Assembly (NCBI GenBank): GCA_007695285.1
Contig: REEC01000115.1
Coordinates: forward strand, 1-60,223
DNA: 60,223 bases
Origin: Spirochaetaceae bacterium
GTDB lineage: Bacteria > Spirochaetota > Spirochaetia > DSM-27196 > PXBQ01
Direction of reading: 5' to 3'
The notes under the pieces are model-generated. The model saw nothing but the letters and a program-made list of their open reading frames with translations. It was not told the DNA's origin and ran no database searches. Both the position numbers and the translations under genes were made by a program. Each line of letters starts with the position of its first letter. Positions within the stretch are counted from its first letter, which is position 1. Shown here one piece after another: positions 36,596 to 45,286 of the stretch.

Positions 36596-37192
36596 TTATT
36601 TTGCGCGTGAGGCGAGTTCGTCGAAAATACGCGTGATCGGGATGCCGAGCGCGGCGAACAGCACGAGCATGTGATACACGAGGTCGGCCGCTTCGTACAC
36701 GATCTCCGCCTCGTCGCGCGCGAGGATCAACTCGACCGCTTCCTCGCCCATTTTCTTCCGGATCTTGTCCGGCCCTTGCGTGAAGAGATGCGTCGTGTAC
36801 GACCCTTCCGGCATCGTTTTTAACCGGTCCTCCACGATCCCCGCGAGCTCGGTGATGATGCTCCCGACCCGCGTGGGATCGGCCGGACCGGACGTCGACG
36901 CCTCCGAGGTTTCCGGCGCGCTTTCCGAATGTTCAGCCGCTGGGTCATCCGGCGCGCGTGTTTCGGCCGGAAGGTTCGCGGCATTCACGATCGCCTCGTA
37001 CCGCGCACCGACGGTTTTGAGCGACTGGAACCCCGCGTCGCCGTACGGCAGGACACGGCCGGTCTCGGGATGGAACAGCCAGATCGTGTTGTTTTCGAGG
37101 CTCTTCGCGTGCGCTTTTTTGTTCATGATTCCGGCGTCGCGTACCGCGCCGGACTCGTCGAGGATTATCACCGGGCTCAAACGTTCACTCAC
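36596..37192 (-). CDS. hisE: HisIE-like protein with degraded HisI domain and intact HisE
   Basis: 198 aa. Residues about 110-198 are a good HisE (phosphoribosyl-ATP pyrophosphatase): ELAGIVEDRLKTMPEGSYTT, KIRKKMGEEAVELILA and YEAADLVYHMLVL. Residues about 8-65 align only with the first half of HisI (GIMNKKAHAKSLENNTIW). They lack the catalytic SRSRxxLWxKGExSG, the CDxD and the HTGxxSCF motifs. A low-complexity linker (75-110) joins them. The HisI reaction is therefore unlikely here. The GTG start at 37192 overlaps the hisA stop by 4 bases; AAGGAG lies upstream. Confidence 0.85.
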   Translation of the reverse strand: MSERLSPVIILDESGAVRDAGIMNKKAHAKSLENNTIWLFHPETGRVLPYGDAGFQSLKTVGARYEAIVNAANLPAETRAPDDPAAEHSESAPETSEASTSGPADPTRVGSIITELAGIVEDRLKTMPEGSYTTHLFTQGPDKIRKKMGEEAVELILARDEAEIVYEAADLVYHMLVLFAALGIPITRIFDELASRAK

Positions 37193-37938
37193 CACGCCAT
37201 CTCCTTCGGGTCCGGTTGCGGGAACGCGGCGAAGGCTTCTTTCGGCGTGACCGTTCCTTCGTAGATAGCGCGTCCGACGATAACCCCGACGACGTCTTTG
37301 TGCGCCGTCGCGGCGGCGGTGCGCAGATCGTCGAGCGTACCGATCCCGCCGGAAAGTATAACGGGCACCGACGAGACTTCGGCGATCTCGTTCGTCCCCG
37401 CGACGTCCGGCCCCTTCATCACTCCGTCGTGCGCGATGTTCGTGTACACGACACTGCACACACCGTACTCCGCGGCGCGCTGCGCAAGGTCACTCGCGCG
37501 GACACCCGAGTCGTCGGTCCATCCGGAAACCCGAACGGTTCCGTCGCGCGCGTCGATACCCGCGATGAAGACATTACCGAACTCATTTGCCCACTCGGCG
37601 ACCGTGTCGGGGTTCTTCGCGAAAACCGTTCCGACGACGAGCCGATCGAGACCGATATCGAGCAGCTCGCGGATATCGTCGAGGGTACGGACGCCTCCGC
37701 CGATTTCGAGCAGGCACGGGGCCGCGCCGCGGATCTTCCGGATCACCGACCGGTTGGTTTTTGCGTCGCCGCGCGCGGCGTTCAGATCGACGATGTGCAC
37801 GCGCGTCGCGCCCGCGTCGAGAAAAGACCGCGCGACGTCCGCCGGATCGCCCGTGTACTCGGTTTTCTCGGCGTACGAGCCTTCACGAAGCCGAACGCAC
37901 CTCCCGTCGAAGATGTCTATCGCCGGGATGATCGTCAT
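37189..37938 (-). CDS. hisA: Phosphoribosylformimino-5-aminoimidazole carboxamide ribotide isomerase
   Basis: 249-aa TIM barrel. The N-terminus MTIIPAIDIFDGRCVRL carries the catalytic Asp8, and FIAGIDARDG carries the second catalytic Asp. The phosphate-binding motifs ILSGGIGTLDDL and VGVIVGRAIYEG are present. It catalyses the fourth step of histidine synthesis. Its start overlaps the stop of the upstream FGGY kinase (ATGA) and its stop overlaps hisE, so translation of histidine genes follows that of rhamnose genes. Confidence 0.94.
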   Translation of the reverse strand: MTIIPAIDIFDGRCVRLREGSYAEKTEYTGDPADVARSFLDAGATRVHIVDLNAARGDAKTNRSVIRKIRGAAPCLLEIGGGVRTLDDIRELLDIGLDRLVVGTVFAKNPDTVAEWANEFGNVFIAGIDARDGTVRVSGWTDDSGVRASDLAQRAAEYGVCSVVYTNIAHDGVMKGPDVAGTNEIAEVSSVPVILSGGIGTLDDLRTAAATAHKDVVGVIVGRAIYEGTVTPKEAFAAFPQPDPKEMAW

Positions 37939-39431
37939 ACGAGCTCCATGAAGTCACGGACGTACTCTTCGATCCCGTCGAAGTTTTCGGTGCGAACTCG
38001 CTGTGTCTCGATCTCGAACACGTCGAACAGCGACTCGAGCGGCGCGTTTTCGTACGCGAGCCGAGCGGTCATCGCGGCGCCGAACGACGTCGCCTCTTTG
38101 ATGTCGGTCAGATGCACCGGGGACTCGGGCATCAATGCCGAGAGCACGTGATTGTAATCCGGGTTGTCACGGAATCCGCCCTCGGTGTAGATCGAGACGC
38201 CGTCGGTTGCGCCGACGCTCTCGAGCGCGAACTTCGTCTGAATCGCGAGCGAGAGGTTCAGCGCGGCGTACGCGACCGGGTAGTCGTTCAGGAACGCCGG
38301 AACGTTCGATCCATCGCGGATTCCCGCGAGTGGGTACTTCTTGCCGTTCTCGACGACGTGCGCGGTCGAGTTCGGAAACATCCCGGTACCCGGCACCACC
38401 CCGGGCACGATGAAAATGCTGCGATCTTCGATCAATCGAGCGTAGATCGAACGATTGTACTCCGGGAAAATTTCGGTGTGATCGAGGTTCTTGAGCACCT
38501 CGGTGTACGTCTCGAACTCGAGCCCACCGAGCAGAATCGACGTCTTTACCGGGTTCCCGAGCGGCGAGATGTTGTAGAATACAGCCTTGCCGATCTCGTC
38601 GTCGCGGAAGAAGACCGTCTCCATCGGGTGCATCGCGACGCACCACGTTCCGGTCGAGTTCAGGACGAAGTCTTCGTCGGTTTTTTTGATGAGGTACGGA
38701 AGCAGCGACGCGTTTGAGTCGTGAATTCCGTACGTGACGATCGTTTCCTTCGAAAGACCGGTTTTTTCGGCGATCTCGCGCGAGATTTTGCCGAGAACGT
38801 CCCACGACCGGCCGATTGTTTTCGGGAGGATATCGGCGATGCCGAGTTTCTCGGCGACCGACGACCAGGTGTTGCGACCGAAGTCCCAGAGGTACGTGTG
38901 ACACCCGACGTACGTGTAGTCCGCCGCGACCTGCCGCGTCAACCGGTACCCGAAAAACTGCGGGTAGAACAGAATCGCGCGCGTTTTCGTGAACGCATCG
39001 GGGTACGTCTTTTTGAGGAAAAACAGACCTTGCGCGGGGTTGATCAACGCCTTCAGCTCGAGAGTCGCGGTCTCGCGTTGAAGCGAGCCTTTGTCCCCCG
39101 CGAGCTCGTAGAACTCGTCGTGAAAATCATCCCCGGGTTCGTGTGTATACGACACGACCGGGACGCTCAACTCGCCGTCCGCGCCGATGCACGCAAACGT
39201 CGCGCCGTGTGTCGTGACCGCGATCACGCGGATATCGTACGAACGCGCGAACGCGCGCAGCGTCGCGAGAAACCACTCTTCGATCGCTGCGACGTCTTCC
39301 GTCTCGACGCCGTCACGTACAACGGTGTCGAACGACTTTTTTGCGGAATCGAGAACGGTGAGCTCCCGACTGTAAATCAGGACTTTTTTGTTCGTCTTGC
39401 CGACGTCGAATACCGCTATCGCGTACTCCAT
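37935..39431 (-). CDS. rhaB: FGGY-family carbohydrate kinase, probable rhamnulokinase
   Basis: 498 aa. N-terminal ATPase motif IAVFDVGKTNKKVLIY, TTHGATFACIG, a central YGIHDSNASLLPYLI and STGTWCVAMHP, and a C-terminal TEGGFRDNPDYNHVL. The GKTNKK variant and its sequence style resemble rhamnulokinase/fuculokinase-type members, not xylulokinase. Its place after an L-rhamnose isomerase and a class II aldolase on the same strand makes rhamnulokinase the best call. It overlaps hisA by 4 bases. Confidence 0.78.
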   Translation of the reverse strand: MEYAIAVFDVGKTNKKVLIYSRELTVLDSAKKSFDTVVRDGVETEDVAAIEEWFLATLRAFARSYDIRVIAVTTHGATFACIGADGELSVPVVSYTHEPGDDFHDEFYELAGDKGSLQRETATLELKALINPAQGLFFLKKTYPDAFTKTRAILFYPQFFGYRLTRQVAADYTYVGCHTYLWDFGRNTWSSVAEKLGIADILPKTIGRSWDVLGKISREIAEKTGLSKETIVTYGIHDSNASLLPYLIKKTDEDFVLNSTGTWCVAMHPMETVFFRDDEIGKAVFYNISPLGNPVKTSILLGGLEFETYTEVLKNLDHTEIFPEYNRSIYARLIEDRSIFIVPGVVPGTGMFPNSTAHVVENGKKYPLAGIRDGSNVPAFLNDYPVAYAALNLSLAIQTKFALESVGATDGVSIYTEGGFRDNPDYNHVLSALMPESPVHLTDIKEATSFGAAMTARLAYENAPLESLFDVFEIETQRVRTENFDGIEEYVRDFMELV

Positions 39432-39452
39432 CTGGAATCTCCGTTTTCGTGT

Positions 39453-40574
39453 TTATTGAGTGCTGACCTGCGTGCGGAACGCTTCGACTTCCCAGCCGCG
39501 GATGAATTCGACTTCTTCTTCGGGCATGAAACTGACCCCGCCGAACGATGCCGCGTAGAACGCGACTTCAACCGCATCCTGGAAAAGGTCGAGCGCGAGT
39601 CTCGCGGTCTTCTCGGTCGCCCCACATCCGAAGACACCGACACCGGAGACGGCGATCACTTTGGGCGACGAGCCGTGCTTCTGCGTGTATTCGTCGACCG
39701 CAGCGTCCAGCCCCACGGCGATCGCGCCGGCGCTCGAGTCGGACGCGAACTCGACGTACAGCGGTGCGTGCCCCGCGTACACGATGTGATCCGGCGAGAA
39801 GCTGCCCGCGACCTCGGCGAACGTCTGCTCCGATTGAATGCGGCGGAGCATCTCGGAGTTTGCGCCGAACGTCACCGAGGCATAACGTTTCTCGAGTAAG
39901 GTGCGGATCGTTTCACCCGCGGGGTCGGGAGCAACGGGAGACGTGTCGGGGGCGGCTCCGGTCGCCGATTTGATCGCGGTCACGACGCGCTCGGAGAGAA
40001 CGTCGATGCCCGCGAGCGTGTCCGACGCGACGACGAGACCGTGATTCTGCATGATCACGATCTCGGCAGGGGTGCCGTTTTGCTCGGCAAAAGACGCGAG
40101 TTTTTCTTCGATGATCCGCGAGAGGTAGTACCCCGGGTTCACGATCGGGATCCATACCGCCTCGGGCAGTATCTCTGCGCAGGTCTGCTCGCCGCGGAGC
40201 GCGCACGTGAGTCCGTTCACGAGTGTCGGGTGCGTATGGACGACGTACGCCTGCGGAAACGCGTCGTGCATCAATGTCTCGACGCTCGGCCTTTTTGGCT
40301 CTTCCCCCGGTTGGCGCGCGGCCATCAAGTCGGCGAGCGCGCGCTTCTCCCGTGCCCCCGGATCGCTCGGATACTCGGCGCGCCAGATCTCGGCGAGTTT
40401 TTCGCGGCTCATTCGCACGACTCCGTCGGCATCGAGCGTCGCGAGCGAGAAGCCGGAGGCCTTGATGTACAAATCCTCCGCCGTTTTGAACGATGTGTTT
40501 CCGCCGCCGCCGAGGACCCACCCCGGGGTCGAGCCGTACTTTCGTGAGACGGCGATGAGCTCGGGTACACCCAT
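39453..40574 (-). CDS. Class II aldolase/adducin-family sugar-phosphate aldolase
   Basis: 373 aa. Class II aldolase features: GGGGNTSFKTAEDLYIKASG, the zinc-binding HTHPTLVNGL and NHGLVVAS. E. coli RhaD is about 274 aa. This one resembles the N-terminal half of the larger bifunctional rhamnulose-1-phosphate aldolase/lactaldehyde dehydrogenase, without the dehydrogenase. It probably cleaves rhamnulose-1-phosphate into dihydroxyacetone phosphate and L-lactaldehyde. The start overlaps the rhaA stop by one base (TAATG); a 21-base gap precedes the kinase. Confidence 0.82.
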   Translation of the reverse strand: MGVPELIAVSRKYGSTPGWVLGGGGNTSFKTAEDLYIKASGFSLATLDADGVVRMSREKLAEIWRAEYPSDPGAREKRALADLMAARQPGEEPKRPSVETLMHDAFPQAYVVHTHPTLVNGLTCALRGEQTCAEILPEAVWIPIVNPGYYLSRIIEEKLASFAEQNGTPAEIVIMQNHGLVVASDTLAGIDVLSERVVTAIKSATGAAPDTSPVAPDPAGETIRTLLEKRYASVTFGANSEMLRRIQSEQTFAEVAGSFSPDHIVYAGHAPLYVEFASDSSAGAIAVGLDAAVDEYTQKHGSSPKVIAVSGVGVFGCGATEKTARLALDLFQDAVEVAFYAASFGGVSFMPEEEVEFIRGWEVEAFRTQVSTQ

Positions 40575-41860
40575 TACGCGTTCCGTTTCCGGAGAACGGT
40601 TTTCTCGTACTCTTCGACGTCCGAGAGCCACGCGGCGCCGACCGGGACACCGGCATCGAGGCAGTGCCTGTCCCAAACCGCGCCGAACGGCATCGTTTTG
40701 AGTTCCTCCATCAACGCGAGTCGGTGCGCCAAGCGTCCGCTTTCCTCTTCCTCGCGCAGGAGCTGGCTCGGTTCGAGCAGCGCGTACAATAGTGCTTTCA
40801 GCGTCGACCGGACGCCGATCACCCACGCGGCGATCCTATTGATACTCGCGTCGAAGAAATCGAGCGCGATAAAGACCGAGTCGAACGCGTTCGCGCGTTT
40901 GATCTCGATCGCGATGTTGCGCGTCCAGTCGTCGAGAATCACGACGTGGTCGCTATCCCAGCGGACGGGCCGTGAGACGTGCAGCATCAGACGGTTTGTG
41001 AACGGCAGGATCGCCGAGATTTTTTCGGAGATCTGTTCGGTCGGGTGATAATGTCCGGCGTCGAGCGTGAGAAGGACACCACGGCTCAGCGCGTACGAGA
41101 GGTAGAACTCGTGAGAGCCGACCACGTACGCCTCGGAGGCGAGTCCGAAGAGTTTGCTCTCGACCGCATCGATCGTGTGGTTCTCGTCGAGTTTCTCCGA
41201 GAAGATCTCGTCGAGAGACGAGATGAGGATTTTCCGGTGACCGAGTCTGTCGGCCGGCATGTCCTTCGAGCCGTCGGGAATCCAGAAGTTGTTCAAGCAC
41301 GGAGAGCCGAGCTCGCGGCCGAGTTCCTCTGCGACTTTCCGGCTCCGTTTGCCGTGCTCGATCCAGAACTTCCTGATGCCCGGGTCCTTGCTCGCGAGCG
41401 TGTAGCCGTCGTTCGCCTTCGGGTGCGAGAAAAATGTCGGGTTGAAGTCGAGCGCGATATTCTTGGTGCGCGCCCACTCGATCCAGCTCCTGAAGTGCTC
41501 GGGTTCGATCTCGTCGCGATCGATTTTTTTGCCCGGAGCGTCGAGGTACGACGCGTGAAGGTTGAACCGGTGGTTACCCGGGATCATCGTGCACGCTTTC
41601 TCGTAATCGGAGCGGAGTTCGTCGACGTTCCGCGCGCGCCCGGGATAGTTCCCGGTGGCCATGATTCCGCCTCCGGTAATGCCCGACGCGCCTTCAAAGC
41701 CCGCCACATCGTCACCCTGCCAACAGTGAATCGAGATCGGAATCGTCGAGAGTTTCTTCAGAGCAGAGTCGGCATCGACTCCGAACGCAGCGTACCGTTC
41801 CTTTGCCCTTGCATAGTTCTCCATCACCGTGTCGCGGTCGAGTTCTGTTTTCTTGTACAT
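40574..41860 (-). CDS. rhaA: L-rhamnose isomerase
   Basis: 428 aa. Matches the RhaA family: [76 protein letters not shown] and [14 protein letters not shown]. These contain the conserved metal-binding Glu, Asp and His residues. It starts the rhamnose operon with a clear GAGGTGAAAAC ribosome site. It interconverts L-rhamnose and L-rhamnulose. No rhamnose transporter or regulator is next to it. Confidence 0.95.
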   Translation of the reverse strand: MYKKTELDRDTVMENYARAKERYAAFGVDADSALKKLSTIPISIHCWQGDDVAGFEGASGITGGGIMATGNYPGRARNVDELRSDYEKACTMIPGNHRFNLHASYLDAPGKKIDRDEIEPEHFRSWIEWARTKNIALDFNPTFFSHPKANDGYTLASKDPGIRKFWIEHGKRSRKVAEELGRELGSPCLNNFWIPDGSKDMPADRLGHRKILISSLDEIFSEKLDENHTIDAVESKLFGLASEAYVVGSHEFYLSYALSRGVLLTLDAGHYHPTEQISEKISAILPFTNRLMLHVSRPVRWDSDHVVILDDWTRNIAIEIKRANAFDSVFIALDFFDASINRIAAWVIGVRSTLKALLYALLEPSQLLREEEESGRLAHRLALMEELKTMPFGAVWDRHCLDAGVPVGAAWLSDVEEYEKTVLRKRNA

Positions 41861-41966
41861 GTTTTCACCTCGTTTGGGCTGTTTGACCCGGAGACGAAAG
41901 TTTAGCCGAAAATCCCGAGAGCGTGAAGGGCGGCCCGAACCCGTGTCGGCCGGGAACCGCGACGGT

Positions 41967-41995
41967 TTGATTCATTTTTTTCGGTACGGTACACT
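41967..41995 (+). promoter_or_regulatory. Promoter of the SRAP gene
   Basis: TTGATT (41967-41972), 17 bases, TACACT (41990-41995). ATG 42006 is 10 bases after the -10 box, and no Shine-Dalgarno is present, so the mRNA should be nearly leaderless. Confidence 0.6.
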
Positions 41996-42005
41996 CTACG
42001 CGTAT

Positions 42006-42725
42006 ATGTGTTACCACATGTCGGTGACGCGGCCGCTTCCGCGGTTGCACGACTATTACGAGACATCGGGCGTCGAGTTCCCCGTCTATTACCACGTCGC
42101 GGCGTTCGCTTATCCGGTCGTCCCGGTAGTCGTAGAGGGCCCACGTGTCGTCGCCGCAAGATGGGGACTCATCCCTCACTGGGCGCGTGACCGTGAAGGC
42201 GCGGAGAAGATTCGTGGCCGGACCGTGAACGCTCGGTGCGAAACCGTGTTTGAGAAGCCGTCGTTTCGTGACTCAGCGCGCCGGCGACGGTGCCTCATCC
42301 CGGTTGACGGTTTTTTTGAGTCGCACGAGCGCGACCGGAAGAAGTATCCGTATTACATTCGTCATAGGGCGGACGAGGTGTTCTGCCTCGCGGGCATATG
42401 GAGCGAGTGGCACGACCGGCAGTCGGAAGAGACGGTCGTGACGTTCTCGGTCGTGACGACCGCGGCCAACGCAATGATGGCGGCGATTCACAACGTGAAG
42501 AAACGAATGCCCGTGATCGTTCCGCCCGAAAGACAAGACGCGTGGATCCAGGACGCGTGGACCGACGAACTCGCGCCTGACCACGCGAAGGATTTTTTCG
42601 CGATGCCCGACGACCTTCCGATCGTCGCACACCCGGTGAGCAAACTGCTGTATAAGCCGGGCGTCTCGAACGTACCCGCCGTCCGCGAACCGTTCGAGTA
42701 CCCTGAGTTGATCGAGTCGAAGTGA
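42006..42725 (+). CDS. SRAP-family abasic-site-binding protein (YedK/HMCES)
   Basis: 239 aa. After removal of Met1, Cys2 (MCYHMS) can crosslink to abasic sites in single-stranded DNA. The other active residues are visible: N75 (TVNARCE), E105 (DGFFESH, usually GFYEW) and H161 (AAIHNVKKRMPVI). The start at 42006 is forced by the need for Cys at position 2. It protects single-stranded DNA abasic sites during replication. Confidence 0.95.
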   Translation: MCYHMSVTRPLPRLHDYYETSGVEFPVYYHVAAFAYPVVPVVVEGPRVVAARWGLIPHWARDREGAEKIRGRTVNARCETVFEKPSFRDSARRRRCLIPVDGFFESHERDRKKYPYYIRHRADEVFCLAGIWSEWHDRQSEETVVTFSVVTTAANAMMAAIHNVKKRMPVIVPPERQDAWIQDAWTDELAPDHAKDFFAMPDDLPIVAHPVSKLLYKPGVSNVPAVREPFEYPELIESK

Positions 42726-42736
42726 GGAATAAGGTT

Positions 42737-43978
42737 ATGAACGAGAAGAACGATACGTACCGCGTGCGCGCGGTACAGTGCGACCTGTCGGCAAACGACG
42801 AGGCGGTCTATCAGGCTTTGAAGAGGGCGACGGATCCACTCGAGCGTTCCTGGTCCGATCTTGCCTCGGCGCGGCGAATCGGGATCAAGATCAACCAGGA
42901 CTGGAATCCCGAGACTGTCGTGATGCGCCACGGGCACCGTCAGCAATTGGTGAGCGACTCGGTGGTCCGCGCGACTTTGCGTCTGATCCGCGAACATTCG
43001 TCGGCCGAGATATTCGTCGTCGATGTGGGGGTCGAGTCGGCAGGACCGGGAAAGCCCCGCGACGCCTGCACCAACATTCGCCCGGTTCTCGACGAGTTCG
43101 GTGTGCGTTTTATCGATGGAACTACCGCTCCGGTTGCATGGGCCCCTGTGCCGGGCGGAGGCCTGATGTTCGGCTCGTACCCGGTTCCCGCTGAGTCGCT
43201 CGAGGCCGACGCGTTCATCTCGATTCAAAAGGCCAAGAATCACCTTTTCACGGGAGTGACGCTCTCGCTCAAAAACCTGTTCGGTCTTACCGCGCTGCAC
43301 CCGGTCGGACGGCCCCGGCATTACTATCACCACATCATCCGGCTTCCGTACGTTCTCGCGGATCTCGGGAGAATTTTCGCGCCGAGTCTCAACATTCTCG
43401 ACGCGATCGTGTGCCAGGCCGGTCAGGAGTGGGGGCCCGGGGATCATCCGCAGGACAGCAATACGATTATCGCGGGCGATCACACGATCGCAACCGACGC
43501 GTGCGTCGCGCACTTGATGGGGCACGATCCCGCGGCCGACTGGCTTACGCCCCCGTTCCATCGCGACCGCAATCCGCTTCTGATCGCCGCGGAAAACGGT
43601 TTTGGAACGGTCGATCTCAGCGAGATTGATTTTGAGTCCGAAGTTGCCGCGCCGATCGGCGATTTTTTCTCGAAAGAGATCGATTCGCGCGAGACCGTTG
43701 TTACGTGGCATCGGACGATGTGCGAGCAGGCGATGTATTTCGCCGAGAATCGGGAGAGCATCGTCGCCGAGCACGCGGGCAAGTATATCCTTCTTCAGAT
43801 GGGAGAGGTTAAGTGGTCCGATACGTCCGGCGACATCAACGTCAGTCGTCGACGGATTGCGGGCTCCAACCCCGATGAAAGCCTGTGGCTGAAGTTCGTC
43901 GACCCCGACGAAAGCGAGGCTGAAAAGTTCCGCGTGTACTCACACGCACTCGAGCGCTTCGCCCCCGCTTTCCGGTAA
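42737..43978 (+). CDS. DUF362 protein
   Basis: 413 aa. It has the DUF362 pattern: IGIKINQDWNPETVVMRHG, LIREHSSAEIFVVDVGVES, DAFISIQKAKNHLFTGVTLSLKNLFG and ATDACVAHLMGHDP. No CxxCxxC ferredoxin motif is attached. The biochemical function is not known. Start 42737 follows AAGG; GTG 42722 in the same frame is an alternative that would overlap the previous stop. It is 11 bases after the SRAP gene and may share its promoter. Confidence 0.85.
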   Translation: MNEKNDTYRVRAVQCDLSANDEAVYQALKRATDPLERSWSDLASARRIGIKINQDWNPETVVMRHGHRQQLVSDSVVRATLRLIREHSSAEIFVVDVGVESAGPGKPRDACTNIRPVLDEFGVRFIDGTTAPVAWAPVPGGGLMFGSYPVPAESLEADAFISIQKAKNHLFTGVTLSLKNLFGLTALHPVGRPRHYYHHIIRLPYVLADLGRIFAPSLNILDAIVCQAGQEWGPGDHPQDSNTIIAGDHTIATDACVAHLMGHDPAADWLTPPFHRDRNPLLIAAENGFGTVDLSEIDFESEVAAPIGDFFSKEIDSRETVVTWHRTMCEQAMYFAENRESIVAEHAGKYILLQMGEVKWSDTSGDINVSRRRIAGSNPDESLWLKFVDPDESEAEKFRVYSHALERFAPAFR

Positions 43979-44077
43979 GCGCGCGCGCTCGCGGGTATGG
44001 GCTCTGCGGGCGCGTCACCGATTTTTGCGACAGCTTCGACCGGCCCGAAAAATTCCGCTTCTTCGTTTCAGTTAATC

Positions 44078-44106
44078 TTGACAAAGTAACGCTAACTTAT
44101 TAACAT
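44078..44106 (+). promoter_or_regulatory. Strong promoter of the thiosulfate operon
   Basis: A perfect -35 TTGACA (44078-44083), exactly 17 bases, and -10 TAACAT (44101-44106), in an AT-rich stretch unlike its surroundings. The left arm of a long palindrome covers the -10 box. Confidence 0.75.
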
Positions 44107-44128
44107 TGTCTCGTAATGTTAAGTAAGT
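44095..44128. promoter_or_regulatory. Palindromic operator overlapping the -10 box
   Basis: TTAACATT (44100-44107) pairs with AATGTTAA (44115-44122); outside, ACTTA (44095-44099) pairs with TAAGT (44124-44128) with one bulged G. The loop is 7 bases. It covers the -10 box and start of transcription of the operon, the usual place for a repressor, and there is no T-run to make it a terminator. No regulator gene lies beside it. The rest of the 205-base gap holds nothing else that was recognised. Confidence 0.6.
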
Positions 44129-44183
44129 CGCGTGATTTAGTTTTATTTCCTCGACGATACGCTGATGCCGGAGGTGCCGAGGT

Positions 44184-45242
44184 ATGATCCGGGCCTGGAC
44201 TCGCTCAAAGGCGTTCCCGCCGGCCGTCGTGGGTTTGCTTGCCCTCGGTTTGATTCTCGGATCGGCGTGGCGCGGTGCGGGGTTCGGTTTCTCGACGATC
44301 GACCCCGCCGAACTGGGCACCTCGCGCACGGCGCTCGACGGTTCGCTCTTGTTGACGCGTGACGTCGACGATTCGGCCGAGACCGAACTGATCGCGATCG
44401 CGCTTGCCGACGGCTCTTCGGTCGCCTCGATTCGTCTCGATCGTAAACCTCACAGGATCGTCCCGACGCCGGGAGGCGTCTCGGCGTTTGTGCTTTGGCC
44501 GGACTCGAACACCGTGACCGTTTTTGACACCGAGACGCTCGAGCTACAGCGCGAGTTCGCGCTGTCCGACGTGCGGCGCGCAACCGAGTTGAGTTTCTCT
44601 CCGACCGGCGAGCAGGTATACGTCGTGGATGCCGACGGCAGAACGGTCGTCGAGTATCGGCACGCCCGGCTCGAACTCACCGAGACGCGCAGGTTTGAGC
44701 TCGACGGTGTCGGGCCGGTCGTGACGAATCGCCGCGCGACTCGGTTGTACCGCGCGGGAACCGACTCCGTGCACGCGTACTTTGCCCAAACGGCGGATCT
44801 CGTCGAGTCGTACTCGGCGTCGCTCGACGGAACAGTCCGGTTCGACGAGCAGTACACCGCGTTATGGGGTGTGTCGGCAGCGGGTAATCCCGTCGCGATC
44901 GACGAGCGAACGGGCCGGGTATACTCTCCTGCCGCAGGATTCGTCCCGCGGCGGGCCCCCGCGGTCGGAGCGCGAGCGGCGTACCTGTCGTCCGACGGCC
45001 GTAGCGTCGCGTTTTTCGACCCACGCGATCCCGAACGCCCCGACGGCGTCGTTACGTTGGCGGAACCCGCGGAGTTTCTTGTTGCCGCCGGCTCGAACGA
45101 GGTTTGGGCCGTCGGCCGGAACGGGACGATCGTCACGATCGTCGGCGGCGGCGTGCGCGAGACGTTCAACGTCGCGACGGGAGGGTTCGGCGACGCTGTC
45201 GTCGCGCGGATCGATCGCGCCGGTAGCTTTGCGTGCTTCTGA
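44184..45242 (+). CDS. Exported beta-propeller-like protein
   Basis: 352 aa. An N-terminal signal/anchor (AVVGLLALGLILGSAW) is followed by repeated beta units typical of YVTN/WD-like propellers, for example LSFSPTGEQVYVVDADGRTVVEY, AIDERTGRVYSPAAGF and AYLSSDGRSVAFFDP. A lone Cys ends the chain (SFACF). A specific function is not evident. It is the first gene of the operon with a thiosulfate transporter and a rhodanese. The start follows GAGG after CCGGAGGTGCC. Confidence 0.75.
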   Translation: MIRAWTRSKAFPPAVVGLLALGLILGSAWRGAGFGFSTIDPAELGTSRTALDGSLLLTRDVDDSAETELIAIALADGSSVASIRLDRKPHRIVPTPGGVSAFVLWPDSNTVTVFDTETLELQREFALSDVRRATELSFSPTGEQVYVVDADGRTVVEYRHARLELTETRRFELDGVGPVVTNRRATRLYRAGTDSVHAYFAQTADLVESYSASLDGTVRFDEQYTALWGVSAAGNPVAIDERTGRVYSPAAGFVPRRAPAVGARAAYLSSDGRSVAFFDPRDPERPDGVVTLAEPAEFLVAAGSNEVWAVGRNGTIVTIVGGGVRETFNVATGGFGDAVVARIDRAGSFACF

Positions 45243-45286
45243 GGTTATCTGAGGCGAGCGGAACGGATGAGTAAACGGAGGACGAT

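Noticed and set aside
42722..42724. GTG as the start of the DUF362 gene
   Set aside because: ATG 42737 has an AAGG ribosome site and fits the family N-terminus better; the GTG would add five unsupported residues.
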